This document shows, piece by piece, positions 49,766 through 59,313 of a stretch of 64,000 nt of DNA; the first letter of the stretch is position 1; each line of letters begins with the position of its first letter. This DNA comes from Brettanomyces bruxellensis (taxonomy: Eukaryota > Ascomycota > Pichiomycetes > Pichiales > Pichiaceae). The DNA lies in the NCBI RefSeq assembly GCF_011074885.1, contig NC_054688.1:1488001-1552000 (forward strand), read 5' to 3'. Position numbers and translations under genes: made by a program. Under the pieces are notes generated by a model. That model searched no databases. It was not told the origin of the DNA and was given only the letters and a program-made list of their open reading frames with translations.

Positions 49766-50107
49766 ATGGCGCTTAACTCATCCCGGCTTCTTTCGGACTT
49801 GGATAACAAAATCGAACTTTTACTGTCCAAATTTCAGGAAATATGCCAACTTGCCCAAGTCGACGATAGAGAATATGAAACGCAGTCGGTGGAATCTCTT
49901 CAAATTGAGTCCAATGCATCGACAATTACTCGTATAGCTGAAGAACTTCTCGGAGTGACTAGATTACTTAAAGAGGAATGGATTTTGGGACAGACGAAGG
50001 TGGTTGACCCGGAGAATGACGCTAATCATCTCTCTGCTAAGCAGTTGGTCGACTTATATAGCAAGGTGAACACACTTTTGGACGATGTTACAAGTGTAAA
50101 GAAATGA
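49766..50107 (+). CDS. MED22: Mediator head subunit Med22 (Srb6)
   Basis: The 113-residue protein starts at the ATG at 49766 (MALNSSRLLSDLDNKIELLL); codons upstream are open only from TTG. It is nearly all helical: KIELLLSKFQEICQLAQ, SLQIESNASTITRIAEELLG, VTRLLKEEWILGQ and AKQLVDLYSKVNTLLDDV. Order and size match Med22/Srb6, which forms the Mediator head with Med11 and Med17 and links Pol II to activators. Residue-level similarity in this family is low, so the call rests on pattern and length. It is convergent with AAR2, 134 bases away. Confidence 0.75.
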   Translation: MALNSSRLLSDLDNKIELLLSKFQEICQLAQVDDREYETQSVESLQIESNASTITRIAEELLGVTRLLKEEWILGQTKVVDPENDANHLSAKQLVDLYSKVNTLLDDVTSVKK

Positions 50108-50241
50108 ATAACAAACTACCACACGGGTGCGCAGTTGCGCAACCATGCGCTATGCACTCCGATAAGCGCAGCCTGGCGCATGCAGCCTGCCTTTTATAAT
50201 TACTATTCCTGTCTCCATAAACTTTCATGCTTGTTTACACA

Positions 50242-51432
50242 TCATTCGCTCATGTCCAACCGGTCACAAATCTCCATACCGAAACTACTATTGAGAATTT
50301 GGACGATGCTGCCAAATAAAAATTGAAATTTGGTGTCCTCAAGCTCATCCACAGTTAAAAGGCACTCCATAAAGCTCTCCTGAAGTTCGGATAAGTCAAC
50401 ATTGAAAGTATCATCCGCATCCTCTTGATAGTCGTCTTTCTTTCTGAGGCGGCGCAATATCTTAAGTTGCATGTTAACATTCTTTAGAAACTCATAGCTC
50501 TCGCTTTTTTGCTGCTTTAAGAGCCGCCCACTTCGAAGAAAAAGATCCAATAGTGTTTTCCACTGCTGATAAGCCCCCTGGTTGTTTAATATCGCTGCTA
50601 GAATAAAGCTGAATTTGAACTCCGCCAAATAACGCTGCATAAAGTCACAGGTCACTCCCTGGTTAAACTCCTTTTCTATTATCCATGTTCTGTCGAGGTA
50701 ATCCTCCATTTTATTTTTACTTTCTGCCTTGACTAATGTTTTTTTATCACTGATGTCAATTACGCTCATTTTCAATGTATTCTCGTTCAATCTCTTTAAG
50801 CCAGTCGTTAGATCATCCATGTATTTACGATCTCTTTCGTTTGTATTTCGTCGTTTCATGATTGCCTCATCTAATTTTCGGATCTCCAATGTTGTAGCAT
50901 CTTCCGAAGTCACATTTCCTGTATCATTACTTAGATATTTACGATAATCAAATCCATCCATGATGCTTTTAGGGTCTATTCCAAATTCTTCGATACCGCT
51001 CTGATAGTTAGCCATTTTTGAGACGTACATCTCTTCGGTAATGCCATACTGGACTCCATTTTGAAGTTCTACCGTCTCGATTTTGATGAATATACTATCA
51101 ATTGCATCCTTGGAGTGTTCCAGGCTTATGAGAATCACCGTTCCGGATTTTGCATTCACAAATCTGCCAACTCGAGAGCTGTTTATAGTATCTGTTATGT
51201 GGATAAGATGACATCCCGGTGGGATTAGTTTTATACCCTGAAAATTTACATATGTATCCGTTTTGTAGAAAAGCGTATCTATTCCCACCTGATATTGTGC
51301 TGAATGAAGATTTTGGAATAAAGCACATGCCGTGCCTTCAACCGTGTTCATCGTAACTCGAGTCCGTGGGCTTATATATGAATATTCTTGGTTGTTGTCA
51401 GATTGTATCATTGGAAAAACGGCGAAAACCAT
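50242..51432 (-). CDS. AAR2: Aar2-type U5 snRNP assembly factor
   Basis: The protein has 396 residues. The N-terminal half has the Aar2 beta-domain pattern (VGIDTLFYKTDTYVNFQGIK, LIPPGCHLIHI). The C-terminal half is helical, with EFKFSFILAAILNNQGAYQQWKT and a final FQFLFGSIVQILNSS. Known role: Aar2 binds Prp8 in the cytoplasm during U5 snRNP maturation and blocks early Brr2 binding. Several pre-mRNA introns in this window depend on the spliceosome that it helps assemble. A second ATG at residue 8 is also possible. It is divergent from PET112, and the two starts are only 157 bases apart. Confidence 0.78.
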   Translation of the reverse strand: MVFAVFPMIQSDNNQEYSYISPRTRVTMNTVEGTACALFQNLHSAQYQVGIDTLFYKTDTYVNFQGIKLIPPGCHLIHITDTINSSRVGRFVNAKSGTVILISLEHSKDAIDSIFIKIETVELQNGVQYGITEEMYVSKMANYQSGIEEFGIDPKSIMDGFDYRKYLSNDTGNVTSEDATTLEIRKLDEAIMKRRNTNERDRKYMDDLTTGLKRLNENTLKMSVIDISDKKTLVKAESKNKMEDYLDRTWIIEKEFNQGVTCDFMQRYLAEFKFSFILAAILNNQGAYQQWKTLLDLFLRSGRLLKQQKSESYEFLKNVNMQLKILRRLRKKDDYQEDADDTFNVDLSELQESFMECLLTVDELEDTKFQFLFGSIVQILNSSFGMEICDRLDMSE

Positions 51433-51589
51433 GTTGCGCTATTCCGCGCATGGGGTGCGAGGAGCTGGCGCCGGAGATCAAAGGGGTGTTAGGATGTACA
51501 AAGTCTTTTTTTGAACCAAAATTCAGCATATTTTATGATAAGGTTAATCACGCACTTCATGTATAGAGATGGATGCTTTTGCTTGAATT

Positions 51590-53113
51590 ATGTTAATCCC
51601 GATTGAACGAGTAGAAAAGTTAAGCTTAAAGATGTCACATCAGCTCAAAGTGGGTCTTGAAATACACACGCAGCTTAAAACTGCAAGAAAGCTTTTTTCA
51701 CTTTCGCATAACAACACATCACTATTAAGTACAAAACCGAACTCTGAGGTGTCATTTTTTGATGTCAGCTTACCAGGAACACAGCCCTTGTTGAATCCAG
51801 AGGTTCTATTTTGTGCTCTAAAGTGTGCAGTTGCAATGAATTGCCAAGTCCACCCGGAATCACGGTTTGACAGAAAGCATTATTTTTACGGAGATCAACC
51901 TTTGGGGTACCAAATAACACAGAGATACCATGCATTGGCTAATGACGGGTGGGTGAAACTGACAAGGAGGTATGATGGGCTCCCAGAGGACCGGAAAATC
52001 CGCATTGAACAGATCCAAATTGAGCAAGATACAGGAAGATCTCTATATCGGCTGGAGGAAGGTACTACAGATATTGACTTTAACCGGTCGAATATTCCAC
52101 TAATTGAAATGGTGACAAAGCCGGACTTTAGCAGCATTGAGCAGGTGCGTTCCTTTATCAAGAAGTATGCGAGAATGCTTCAGAATTTGGACGTTTGTAC
52201 AGGTGAGTTGGAAACAGGGGCAATTCGTGTTGATGTCAACGTTAATGTTGATGAACATCCCAGGGTTGAGCTCAAGAACATTCCTACAACTCCAGCAATC
52301 GTGAGCGCTCTCAGATACGAGTACACCCGGCAGTGTGAAGTCATTGAAAGAGGAGAAAAGGTGGCAGATGTGGAAACTAGAGGCTGGGATGGAAAGAAGA
52401 CTTATCGGCTTAGATCGAAAGAAGATGCCATTGATTACAGATATATGCCGGATCCAGAGCTCCCTGCCATTCGTTTAGATACTGAAGATGTGCTGGCGGG
52501 TATAAAGAGCATAATGCCGCCTACTATTGAGCAACAGATGGACGATTTAATGGAAAACTTTGAGCTTAAGTTGAGAGATGTCAACATTTTGATGTCGAAT
52601 CCCAAATTACTTCAGTACTACGTGCAACTTTATGCAGAGGTTGTTGGCCATTTAAAGCTCGAGAACCCCATTAACTGGGTGGTGCACGATTTGTTGGGAT
52701 GCATTTCAAAATCAGAGCTGGACTTTTCCAGCGATATTTTACCTGTAAGGCAGTTTGCAACTCTATTAAGCCTAGTTGCTGATAAAACACTGACGAAAAG
52801 AAACGCAAAGCTCTTGTTGATGCATCTGGTAAACAATTCTGGGGATCGCAACAAGCCGCTTTTGGATCTTGTGAACGCATTCAACATGAATTCGAAAAAA
52901 GAATCCACGAGTGGAGACGAGGCCTCGCATGTTGAAGAAATATGCAGTTTAGTGCTCAAGAACAATCAGAATATCGTTTATGATATCATTGACAAGGGGA
53001 AAAGCAGCAAGATAAACTTCCTAATTGGCCAGTGCATGAGGGAATGCCATGGAAAAATAGATGCTCAGGAATTCCGTGTGGTATTGGATAAACAGCTTGC
53101 AGCAAAGATTTAA
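51590..53113 (+). CDS. PET112: Mitochondrial Glu-tRNA(Gln) amidotransferase subunit B (GatB)
   Basis: The protein has 507 residues. GatB landmarks are VGLEIHTQL near the start, LSLPG-like FFDVSLPGTQPLLNPE, DRKHYFYGDQPLGYQIT, the long EQIQIEQDTGRSLY segment, DFNRSNIPLIEMVTKPD and YRYMPDPELPAI. A YqeY-like helical tail follows. GatB is part of the GatFAB complex that turns Glu-tRNA(Gln) into Gln-tRNA(Gln) in mitochondria. The first 14 residues (MLIPIERVEKLSLK) could be part of a short presequence; an internal ATG at residue 15 (MSHQLKVG) is the minimal start. The gene appears intact. Confidence 0.94.
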   Translation: MLIPIERVEKLSLKMSHQLKVGLEIHTQLKTARKLFSLSHNNTSLLSTKPNSEVSFFDVSLPGTQPLLNPEVLFCALKCAVAMNCQVHPESRFDRKHYFYGDQPLGYQITQRYHALANDGWVKLTRRYDGLPEDRKIRIEQIQIEQDTGRSLYRLEEGTTDIDFNRSNIPLIEMVTKPDFSSIEQVRSFIKKYARMLQNLDVCTGELETGAIRVDVNVNVDEHPRVELKNIPTTPAIVSALRYEYTRQCEVIERGEKVADVETRGWDGKKTYRLRSKEDAIDYRYMPDPELPAIRLDTEDVLAGIKSIMPPTIEQQMDDLMENFELKLRDVNILMSNPKLLQYYVQLYAEVVGHLKLENPINWVVHDLLGCISKSELDFSSDILPVRQFATLLSLVADKTLTKRNAKLLLMHLVNNSGDRNKPLLDLVNAFNMNSKKESTSGDEASHVEEICSLVLKNNQNIVYDIIDKGKSSKINFLIGQCMRECHGKIDAQEFRVVLDKQLAAKI

Positions 53114-53430
53114 ACAGAAGTATGCGGGACATATTTGGCTATCGGTGTATCTTCCTATAATGGAAACTTCCATGCATACACGCCCGACCGCCGACATATA
53201 TTTAAACTTGGCATCGCTTGCCTATACATATTCGAATCTGTAAATACATACATACGTGTATACATGCACAAATGTGAACGAACACAATTTTGTACCTGAA
53301 CCGTTAATTTTGCATAATAATATACCGATATCGAAAAAGAAACGAAAATCTGGGGATAAATATAAAATAGCCCCTTTTAAGCAGCAGTTAAAAGTATATC
53401 CCTCTTCAATCTGCAATTTGAAGCGGTATC
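53114..53430. other. Short convergent intergenic
   Basis: 3' flanks of PET112 and ATG8, AT-rich with ATACATAC-type repetition near 53225-53265. No gene is seen. Confidence 0.55.
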
Positions 53431-54041
53431 CTAGTTACCTAATGAATTTCCAAACGTGTTTTCTCCGCTGTAAAGGATGTATAAAAATCCGTCGTCATCT
53501 TTGTACTGGTCATATATCTGGCTCATCAGAGCTCCAGTTGGTGGAAGGATGTCATTAACAAATATGAAAATAGCTTTTTCGGAAGGAAGATGAATGCGGC
53601 GTCTAATCACATAGACAAACTGACCCACAGTAAGGTCGGATGGAACAAGATACTTTCTCTTGTCAATTTCTGGAATATCCGACTCTTCCACTTTTTCACA
53701 AATGACAGGAACCCTATCCTGGAATTTTGTACGAATTCGAAGCGATTCAGCCTTCCTCTTCTCTGTGGTTAAAAGTTAGTATGAGTAATTCTAAATGATA
53801 AAATAAAATAAAAAAAAACAATAAAAACAAAAATAAAAAAGAAAGCGCGATAAGGGAAAACTTTAACAGGGCTGATGCCGGATGAGCGAAATGCTCAGTG
53901 AAGGGCAAACAACAGAAGCATGATTGGTAAACACAGAATAGATCTGTGATACATCACAATTTGATACCTTGAAATAAATCTTCCGGGCGGCTATATATGG
54001 AACTTACCAAAGGGATGCTCGTCTTTGAACTGAGACCTCAT
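53431..54041 (-). CDS. ATG8: Ubiquitin-like autophagy protein Atg8, two exons
   Basis: Exon 1 is 54008-54041 ([11 protein letters not shown] plus one base) and exon 2 is 53431-53762. The 245-nt intron has a GTAAGT donor, a TACTAAC branch point and a CACAG acceptor. The joined protein is 121 residues and follows Atg8 almost completely: [50 protein letters not shown] and [11 protein letters not shown]116 is the residue that Atg4 exposes and that is joined to phosphatidylethanolamine on autophagosomal membranes. Five residues (NSLGN) follow it, against one in Saccharomyces. A single-frame search finds only exon 2. Confidence 0.97.
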
Positions 54042-54850
54042 GTTCGTGAATTAGGTGTCAAACTTGTATCTGAGGAACGGATGGTATTTTTCACTAACTG
54101 ATAGGATCAGAATAGACAATTGACTCTTTATTTGATCCAGAAAGTATAGATGCTCTTCAATTGCTTGTATATGCGCGTAATTGACAGATATTCCAACTAT
54201 CTTGCTAATTATTAGCACTGATGATTTTACTTCTTTGAGAAGTATAATCTGGAAACTTTATTGCCGATATTAGTGTGATACGTCCACAAAAGCACGACAA
54301 TGTTCTTTAGTAAAAAACACAGTGTAATTGAAATATGTGTGATGGATATGAGATAGCAAAGTCTTTCTTAGAAATTAAAAAAGAGGAGATTTGATGGGTG
54401 GGCATCTGTCCGTTTATATAGCGATGATTATACAGGCAAAAAAAAAAAAAAAAAAAACTTGAACAATAAGGAGCACGCATTGTTTTAAATTAGCGTTGAT
54501 TAGATAAGCTGTTTAGCACACCTAATCGCGAGATCTGCCTCAATCGAAATAGCTAAAAAAGACCACCTGTAGTAGCATATTATTTCTTCAATAAAACATT
54601 AATATGCGTAAAAAAATGTTGGAAATACATGTGTAACAGCTTCTGTCATCAAAATGCACTTTGTCAATTAATATCCACTCTCAGTGATAACTCAAGCCTC
54701 AAGAAAATGTGTTGCCGATTAAAGCTAGCAAGAAATGTTATCCATCATAATCTAGGTTTGTGGCTATATATCGCATTAAAGGAGAAAATAATCATGTTCA
54801 ACGAGCACCTATTTATCATAATATTGCATTTAGGTTTGCGTTACTCTGTA
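54042..54850. other. Intergenic, ATG8 promoter
   Basis: Contains an A-run near 54439-54457. No gene or repeat is recognised. Confidence 0.55.
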
Positions 54851-55489
54851 TTAATCCGCCAGAAGATAGGAAATGTAACATAATATTGAGATTATGAGAA
54901 CTACCACGTAACCAGTCTTATATCCTCTAGGTACGCTTACCTTATCATTATTGTTATCATACACCAATCTAGCTTCATCATCTAAAGGTATACTTTGCCT
55001 CTCCTTCGTATCTAGTTCAATAATAGCGTGTTGTCCGTTTGCTTCAATACTGTGTGCAGAAATATTTTTCAAATGCTGTTTCACCACCGGTTTCACATAT
55101 TTTAAGGGAAGAGGACAACCTAAATCATGATACTTCTTTATTCCCTGTCTTTTTATTGCATTTTCCGCGGAGTAACTCAACGGAAGTGGCTGTCCTATGA
55201 CCTTATTGGGCCCTGAAACTTTTCTTATTTTGATTTTTCTAGTTGGTACCGAGTCATTTTCTGCTGTTTCCACTTCTGGCGGCTTTGAAGTACCCTCAAT
55301 ATTCTTTTTAGTCTTGTTCATTTCTTTCTTCTCGGCTTGAGCTCCCAATTGCTCCAGCATTTGCCGCTTTAGTCGTCCAATAAAATCATTATCATTCGCC
55401 ACTGCTTTATTCGGCTTGCTTGGTTTAATTGTGTTGTACTCAAGCGGTAACGGCTCACCAATATCGATTGGAGTTGTATCCGACATCAT
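54851..55489 (-). CDS. Tail-anchored protein of unknown function with three GxPLPLxY motifs
   Basis: I do not recognise this 212-residue protein. It begins MMSDTTPIDIGEPLPLEY and carries the same short motif twice more (GQPLPLSY and GCPLPLKY). The middle is charged, with a short helical Lys/Glu segment. The last ~20 residues are one hydrophobic helix (TGYVVVLIISILCYISYLLAD), so it is probably a tail-anchored ER or outer-membrane protein facing the cytosol. A GTAAGC splice-donor-like sequence lies just before the tail (near 54940). Splicing there would replace the anchor, but reading straight through gives a sensible protein. Function is unknown. Confidence 0.65.
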   Translation of the reverse strand: MMSDTTPIDIGEPLPLEYNTIKPSKPNKAVANDNDFIGRLKRQMLEQLGAQAEKKEMNKTKKNIEGTSKPPEVETAENDSVPTRKIKIRKVSGPNKVIGQPLPLSYSAENAIKRQGIKKYHDLGCPLPLKYVKPVVKQHLKNISAHSIEANGQHAIIELDTKERQSIPLDDEARLVYDNNNDKVSVPRGYKTGYVVVLIISILCYISYLLAD

Positions 55490-55817
55490 GAATTAATCAT
55501 GCATTCGCAAATTGTGTGCCTTGAGCACTTTGATTTTGCATGTGGATAAAGTTACGAACTAAGCACCTGTAAATCAATAAACCGACAACCATGGATTGAA
55601 ATCGAAGCTGAAAAAAAAAGATGTGCGAGGTGCAAAAAAGAAAGAGCGACGGAAAGTAAAGCGTCGATCGACGCAAATCAACCGTTATCTACAAACCCCA
55701 TCTATTAATTGACAAACTGTACCATTATCTGCGCCGCAAACACATTTATTCATTTCTATATATACGATACACTACCGAGTGCAAATTGCACCAGAGACTC
55801 TGCCAGAAAGCCCCCTG
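55490..55817. other. Short intergenic with a TCGATCGA palindrome
   Basis: 3' flank of the GATA gene and promoter of the tail-anchored gene. The palindromic element at 55661-55674 is listed separately. Confidence 0.55.
55661..55674. promoter_or_regulatory. Palindrome GCGTCGATCGACGC
   Basis: A perfect 14-base palindrome, identical with its following CAAATC to the element at 13568-13586. It lies about 172 bases upstream of the tail-anchored gene start. Confidence 0.4.
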
Positions 55818-56918
55818 CTATTGCCGATTGAGCAAGAAATCGACCTTGATCTCGGTAGCTCTTTTTTTTGGCTCTTTTGGTGATTTCAAGGCTGTCCGGG
55901 TGGCACCAGTACCTCCAGGAAACTTGGATGTAGTAAAATCAACGGCCATCACTTTTCCCGTACCGGGAAATGGGCCATTCCGTAGTTTAGAGTACGCCGA
56001 ACCACAGCTTGTGCCAAATATTGGTGGTAAAATGCGAATACTGTCGTTTGTCGGCAGCTTGTTAAGGGTTTGTGGCATATCTGGAGCAGGATGATCCAGC
56101 AAGCTCGGTCGGAATGCCTGTTCTGGTGGCGATGAGTGTGTTTCGGTTGTGTTTTCATCTTTTATGCTACCGGTCTGCTGAAGTGCTTCGTTACTTTCTT
56201 CATCTTTGACCGTTTTCATGCGTCTTCTTCTCCTTTTTATGACACCCTTCTTCAAGTTGACTGGTCTGTGAACCCCGTGCAGCCGATAGTACAAGCCACA
56301 AGCGTTACAGATAGTGTTCCCACTATCATCCCGCCTCCAAAGTGGAGTAACGGTAGTTCCGCAGTTGTAGCAGGCAACAGTAAGCGAAGAAAACGATTTT
56401 CCCACATTCAAAGTATCACCGGAAGCTCGACTCTTGTCTTTTCCACATGTACAGTCGGCACAAACAGCCCGTGTGCCGCAAAACTCGCTCTTAACTTTGG
56501 GACACCCCATATCACGCTGAAACGACAATTTCATCACCTTGTTGTTGAAAGCAGGGCACCCCTTGCAGGATTTCGAGCCGCCAGTTCCATTACAGTGACC
56601 ATATCCCTGACACGTGCCTCCTGTCCTAATTGCGAGCTGCTCAGACTTCGTCATTGACACCAAAAGAGGTGGCTTTTTCAAATTAACAGGCCGATGGCAT
56701 TTATTCGCTCGGTAATAAAGTCCGCACGCATTGCATGTCAGTTTTCCGTCCGGCGTTCTCCGCCAAAGCGGAGTTTCTGTAGCACCGCAGTTTTCACACA
56801 CGTGGCTTTCGTTTCTTCCCCGACTTTGACTTCTTGGTTTGCGATTTGGTTTTGCAATCGGTGATTTTCCCTCCTCTTCTCCGTTCAAAGTCGGCTTTTT
56901 GGCCTTGCGGGCGCACAT
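55818..56918 (-). CDS. FEP1: Iron-responsive GATA repressor (Fep1/Sre1/Sfu1 type)
   Basis: The protein has 366 residues from the ATG at 56918; upstream codons are open only from TTG. It has two GATA zinc fingers, C41-X2-C44-X17-C62-X2-C65 and C183-X2-C186-X17-C204-X2-C207, each followed by the basic tail (HRPVNLKK). Between them lie [20 protein letters not shown] and PAFNN, plus more cysteines (C139, C147, C153, C156, C158). This cysteine-rich centre is the mark of the fungal iron repressors Fep1, SreA, Urbs1 and Sfu1, which switch off siderophore and iron-uptake genes when iron is plentiful. It is shorter than Schizosaccharomyces Fep1. Saccharomyces uses Aft1 instead, so this tells about the lineage. 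Confidence 0.92.
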   Translation of the reverse strand: MCARKAKKPTLNGEEEGKSPIAKPNRKPRSQSRGRNESHVCENCGATETPLWRRTPDGKLTCNACGLYYRANKCHRPVNLKKPPLLVSMTKSEQLAIRTGGTCQGYGHCNGTGGSKSCKGCPAFNNKVMKLSFQRDMGCPKVKSEFCGTRAVCADCTCGKDKSRASGDTLNVGKSFSSLTVACYNCGTTVTPLWRRDDSGNTICNACGLYYRLHGVHRPVNLKKGVIKRRRRRMKTVKDEESNEALQQTGSIKDENTTETHSSPPEQAFRPSLLDHPAPDMPQTLNKLPTNDSIRILPPIFGTSCGSAYSKLRNGPFPGTGKVMAVDFTTSKFPGGTGATRTALKSPKEPKKRATEIKVDFLLNRQ

Positions 56919-59313
56919 TATACTATATGGCTTCTCCGACAAGCCCGCTGCTTCTTTTTGCCGACGGTATTCTTAGAATTATGCCCCAAATCAGGCGTTT
57001 TTGTCGACTAATCTGAATAGTCGCTTTGAACCTGGTTGCAAAAATATCGATGTAACCGATTCGAGACCGCCTATTCTCTATATATTTTCTATCTTTTCAG
57101 CAGGTGGAATCTTCCAGAAAGCCAGGACTTGTGCCAAACGTGTATATGAAAACAGCCTGTAACCAACACGATTCCAATACCAAGAAAGGTGTATGATGAG
57201 ATCCAGCTGTAATTTTTTCCTGTATATATTTTTTGCTACGTGCATTTTAATTTTTACCTATCAGTACAGTGAAATTTTTGGGTGCCTGCGAAAGCGATCT
57301 TTACCGAACAGTGCGAATCATCGAGCATTATTTGCTCAAACAGGAAATATGGCCGAGCACGTACTTGGCATCATTTGCCATAGGAACGCTTGGCACACGC
57401 TGATTCCCACATTTAAAGAATGCTGGTGTGTGCATACTTACGGCTGAATCTTACCACGGCTTTCCAGCCTAATTTTAACAGGTATCAGATATGCTTTTGC
57501 CTACTTCTGCGAATCGATAATGTAGCCCTACATACTTAGAAATAAACCCGCGCTTCCAGAATTTCCGGGCTACTGATTTTTGATCTCCAGCCAATAAACA
57601 CCCGCGAAATGGTCATCCGGAAAATGAAGAGATGCGAAAAGTGGGAAAGGTGTAAGAAAAAGTGCTTGTCAGCCACCATTTTTACAACATGTGGCGCAAC
57701 ATTTTTCGCTTGTCCCGGAATTCAAATGTAGATAAACTCCACCGCAAATTTTGAACCGGGCAATGACAAATTAGTTTTCATGCATTGTTTATTGGGCAAA
57801 GCTGCCGTTTAGATGGTTATTTCAGATTTATTACCTGTCAAAATTCTTGAAATCGTATCATTCCTGTATGCCAAGCCGAGAAAAACAAAAAGTACGGATT
57901 TACGTGTAACTCCGCCCAACAGTATGGTTGATTTAAGGATTCTTGAATTAAGCGATGCTAACAACTTCTAAAAAAGTTGCTTTCTTGTACGGAGAACTGA
58001 CTGATTGTGGCCACACAACTATAATGATTAATTGTGGCAACACACATATCTTTTACCCAAATAATAATTGAAAAATAATCGTTGGAAAATCAATAGTGGG
58101 CCATCCAAAAGCCGATCATCGTGATTTCTATAATAGAGAAAAAAACTCTTTCATTCTAAATACCTGTATTTGGTTTTTGCGAGATTATGAATTGGCAGTT
58201 CTCAATTACGTATATTTGCTAGTTATTTTGCCAAAAATACCATTATTCGTTAATCTATTCTTTGTCAAAGATTTCATATTTTCCCTAGCTATTCGATTAA
58301 TTGATTAAATTTCCTCTTAGTTTCTAACAAGTCTTAGTGCATGAGATCGAAAAAAAAAAACTGTTACTGTTCCCTATTTGGGTATTCGGAGGTGGCAAAA
58401 TTCAAGTAAAATGAATTGATGTGCAGAATAGCATAGTCTTGAGTATAAGATAAAAATATAATGCAAATTAGCAGTGTAGAATTAATACATCACACACTCT
58501 AAAATCAGCATTTAAATGTTAAAACAATTGTGGATAAGCAAACTGAGCAAACGGAAATGCAAATGTCATTTTCAGGTTTTTTTTCATGAATAATGAATGG
58601 CCGATAGAGAAAAATGCGTGTAACTAGATGTTAAATACTGATGGGATCTAAGTGCGGGATTCGAATTGGATAGTGGGCCACTATTGAAAAGACAAAAAAG
58701 AGCGGGGTAACTTTTTTGTGCAAAAGCGGAACTGTGGATTCAAACAATAGTGATTTTTTAACATTTACGTCCCTTATCTTAGAATTGATTAGCCTTATTC
58801 TAAAGTTACAGCCTGAAGAAGATGTTGAAATATATCCCGCGTCTGTGGGCACCCGACACACGGACTAGAGGATCGGGCACATGCCTGCGCAAGGCTTCAG
58901 CATAAAGGACTTCCGCATAAATTATCTACACACAAATTGCCCGCACACAAATCGTCTTCCCGAAAATGCCTTCGCATAAAGTTTGCAAAGTCGGCGCTGC
59001 ATAAAGTACATTCATAAATCAGGAATTGCTTCATAAAATCATTACATAAAGCTTTCATAAATTTGCCCCACATAAATTACGCTCTGGACGAATTCGCGTG
59101 CGTGCTCAATTATGCAGGACACACGCAGAAAAAAGTTTCGAGTGAAAAAATAAAACTAAAAATAAAAGCAAAAATGAGATGGCGATTTGCACAGTATACG
59201 TAAAGTTCATCAGGAAGCCGGTTTAAGCTCATAAACAGGTGTAAGAGCATTCAGCAAAGTCGAAACAAGGCGGTGTGAGAGCAGGAAGCAAAGCAATACA
59301 CAGCAAAAATAGC
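56919..59313. other. Long divergent intergenic between the GATA factor and CCT6
   Basis: The 2.4 kb hold the promoters of both genes. No gene or RNA is recognised. An A-run lies at 58350. A group of CATAAA motifs at about 58900-59075 is listed separately. Confidence 0.55.
58899..59075 (+). repeat. Cluster of about nine CATAAA motifs
   Basis: GCATAAAG, GCATAAAT, ACATAAAG and TCATAAAT recur at intervals of about 13-55 bases, all on the same strand, ending about 240 bases before the CCT6 ATG. This could be relics of a short repeat or a promoter array. Confidence 0.5.

Noticed and set aside
57193..57447. 84-residue frame with hydrophobic N-terminus
   Set aside because: Weak composition, no motif, and lies in the long GATA-CCT6 gap; chance ORF is more likely.
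58640..58680. GGGATTCGAATT, tRNA T-loop-like
   Set aside because: Flanking bases do not pair into a T-arm and there is no acceptor or D-arm.
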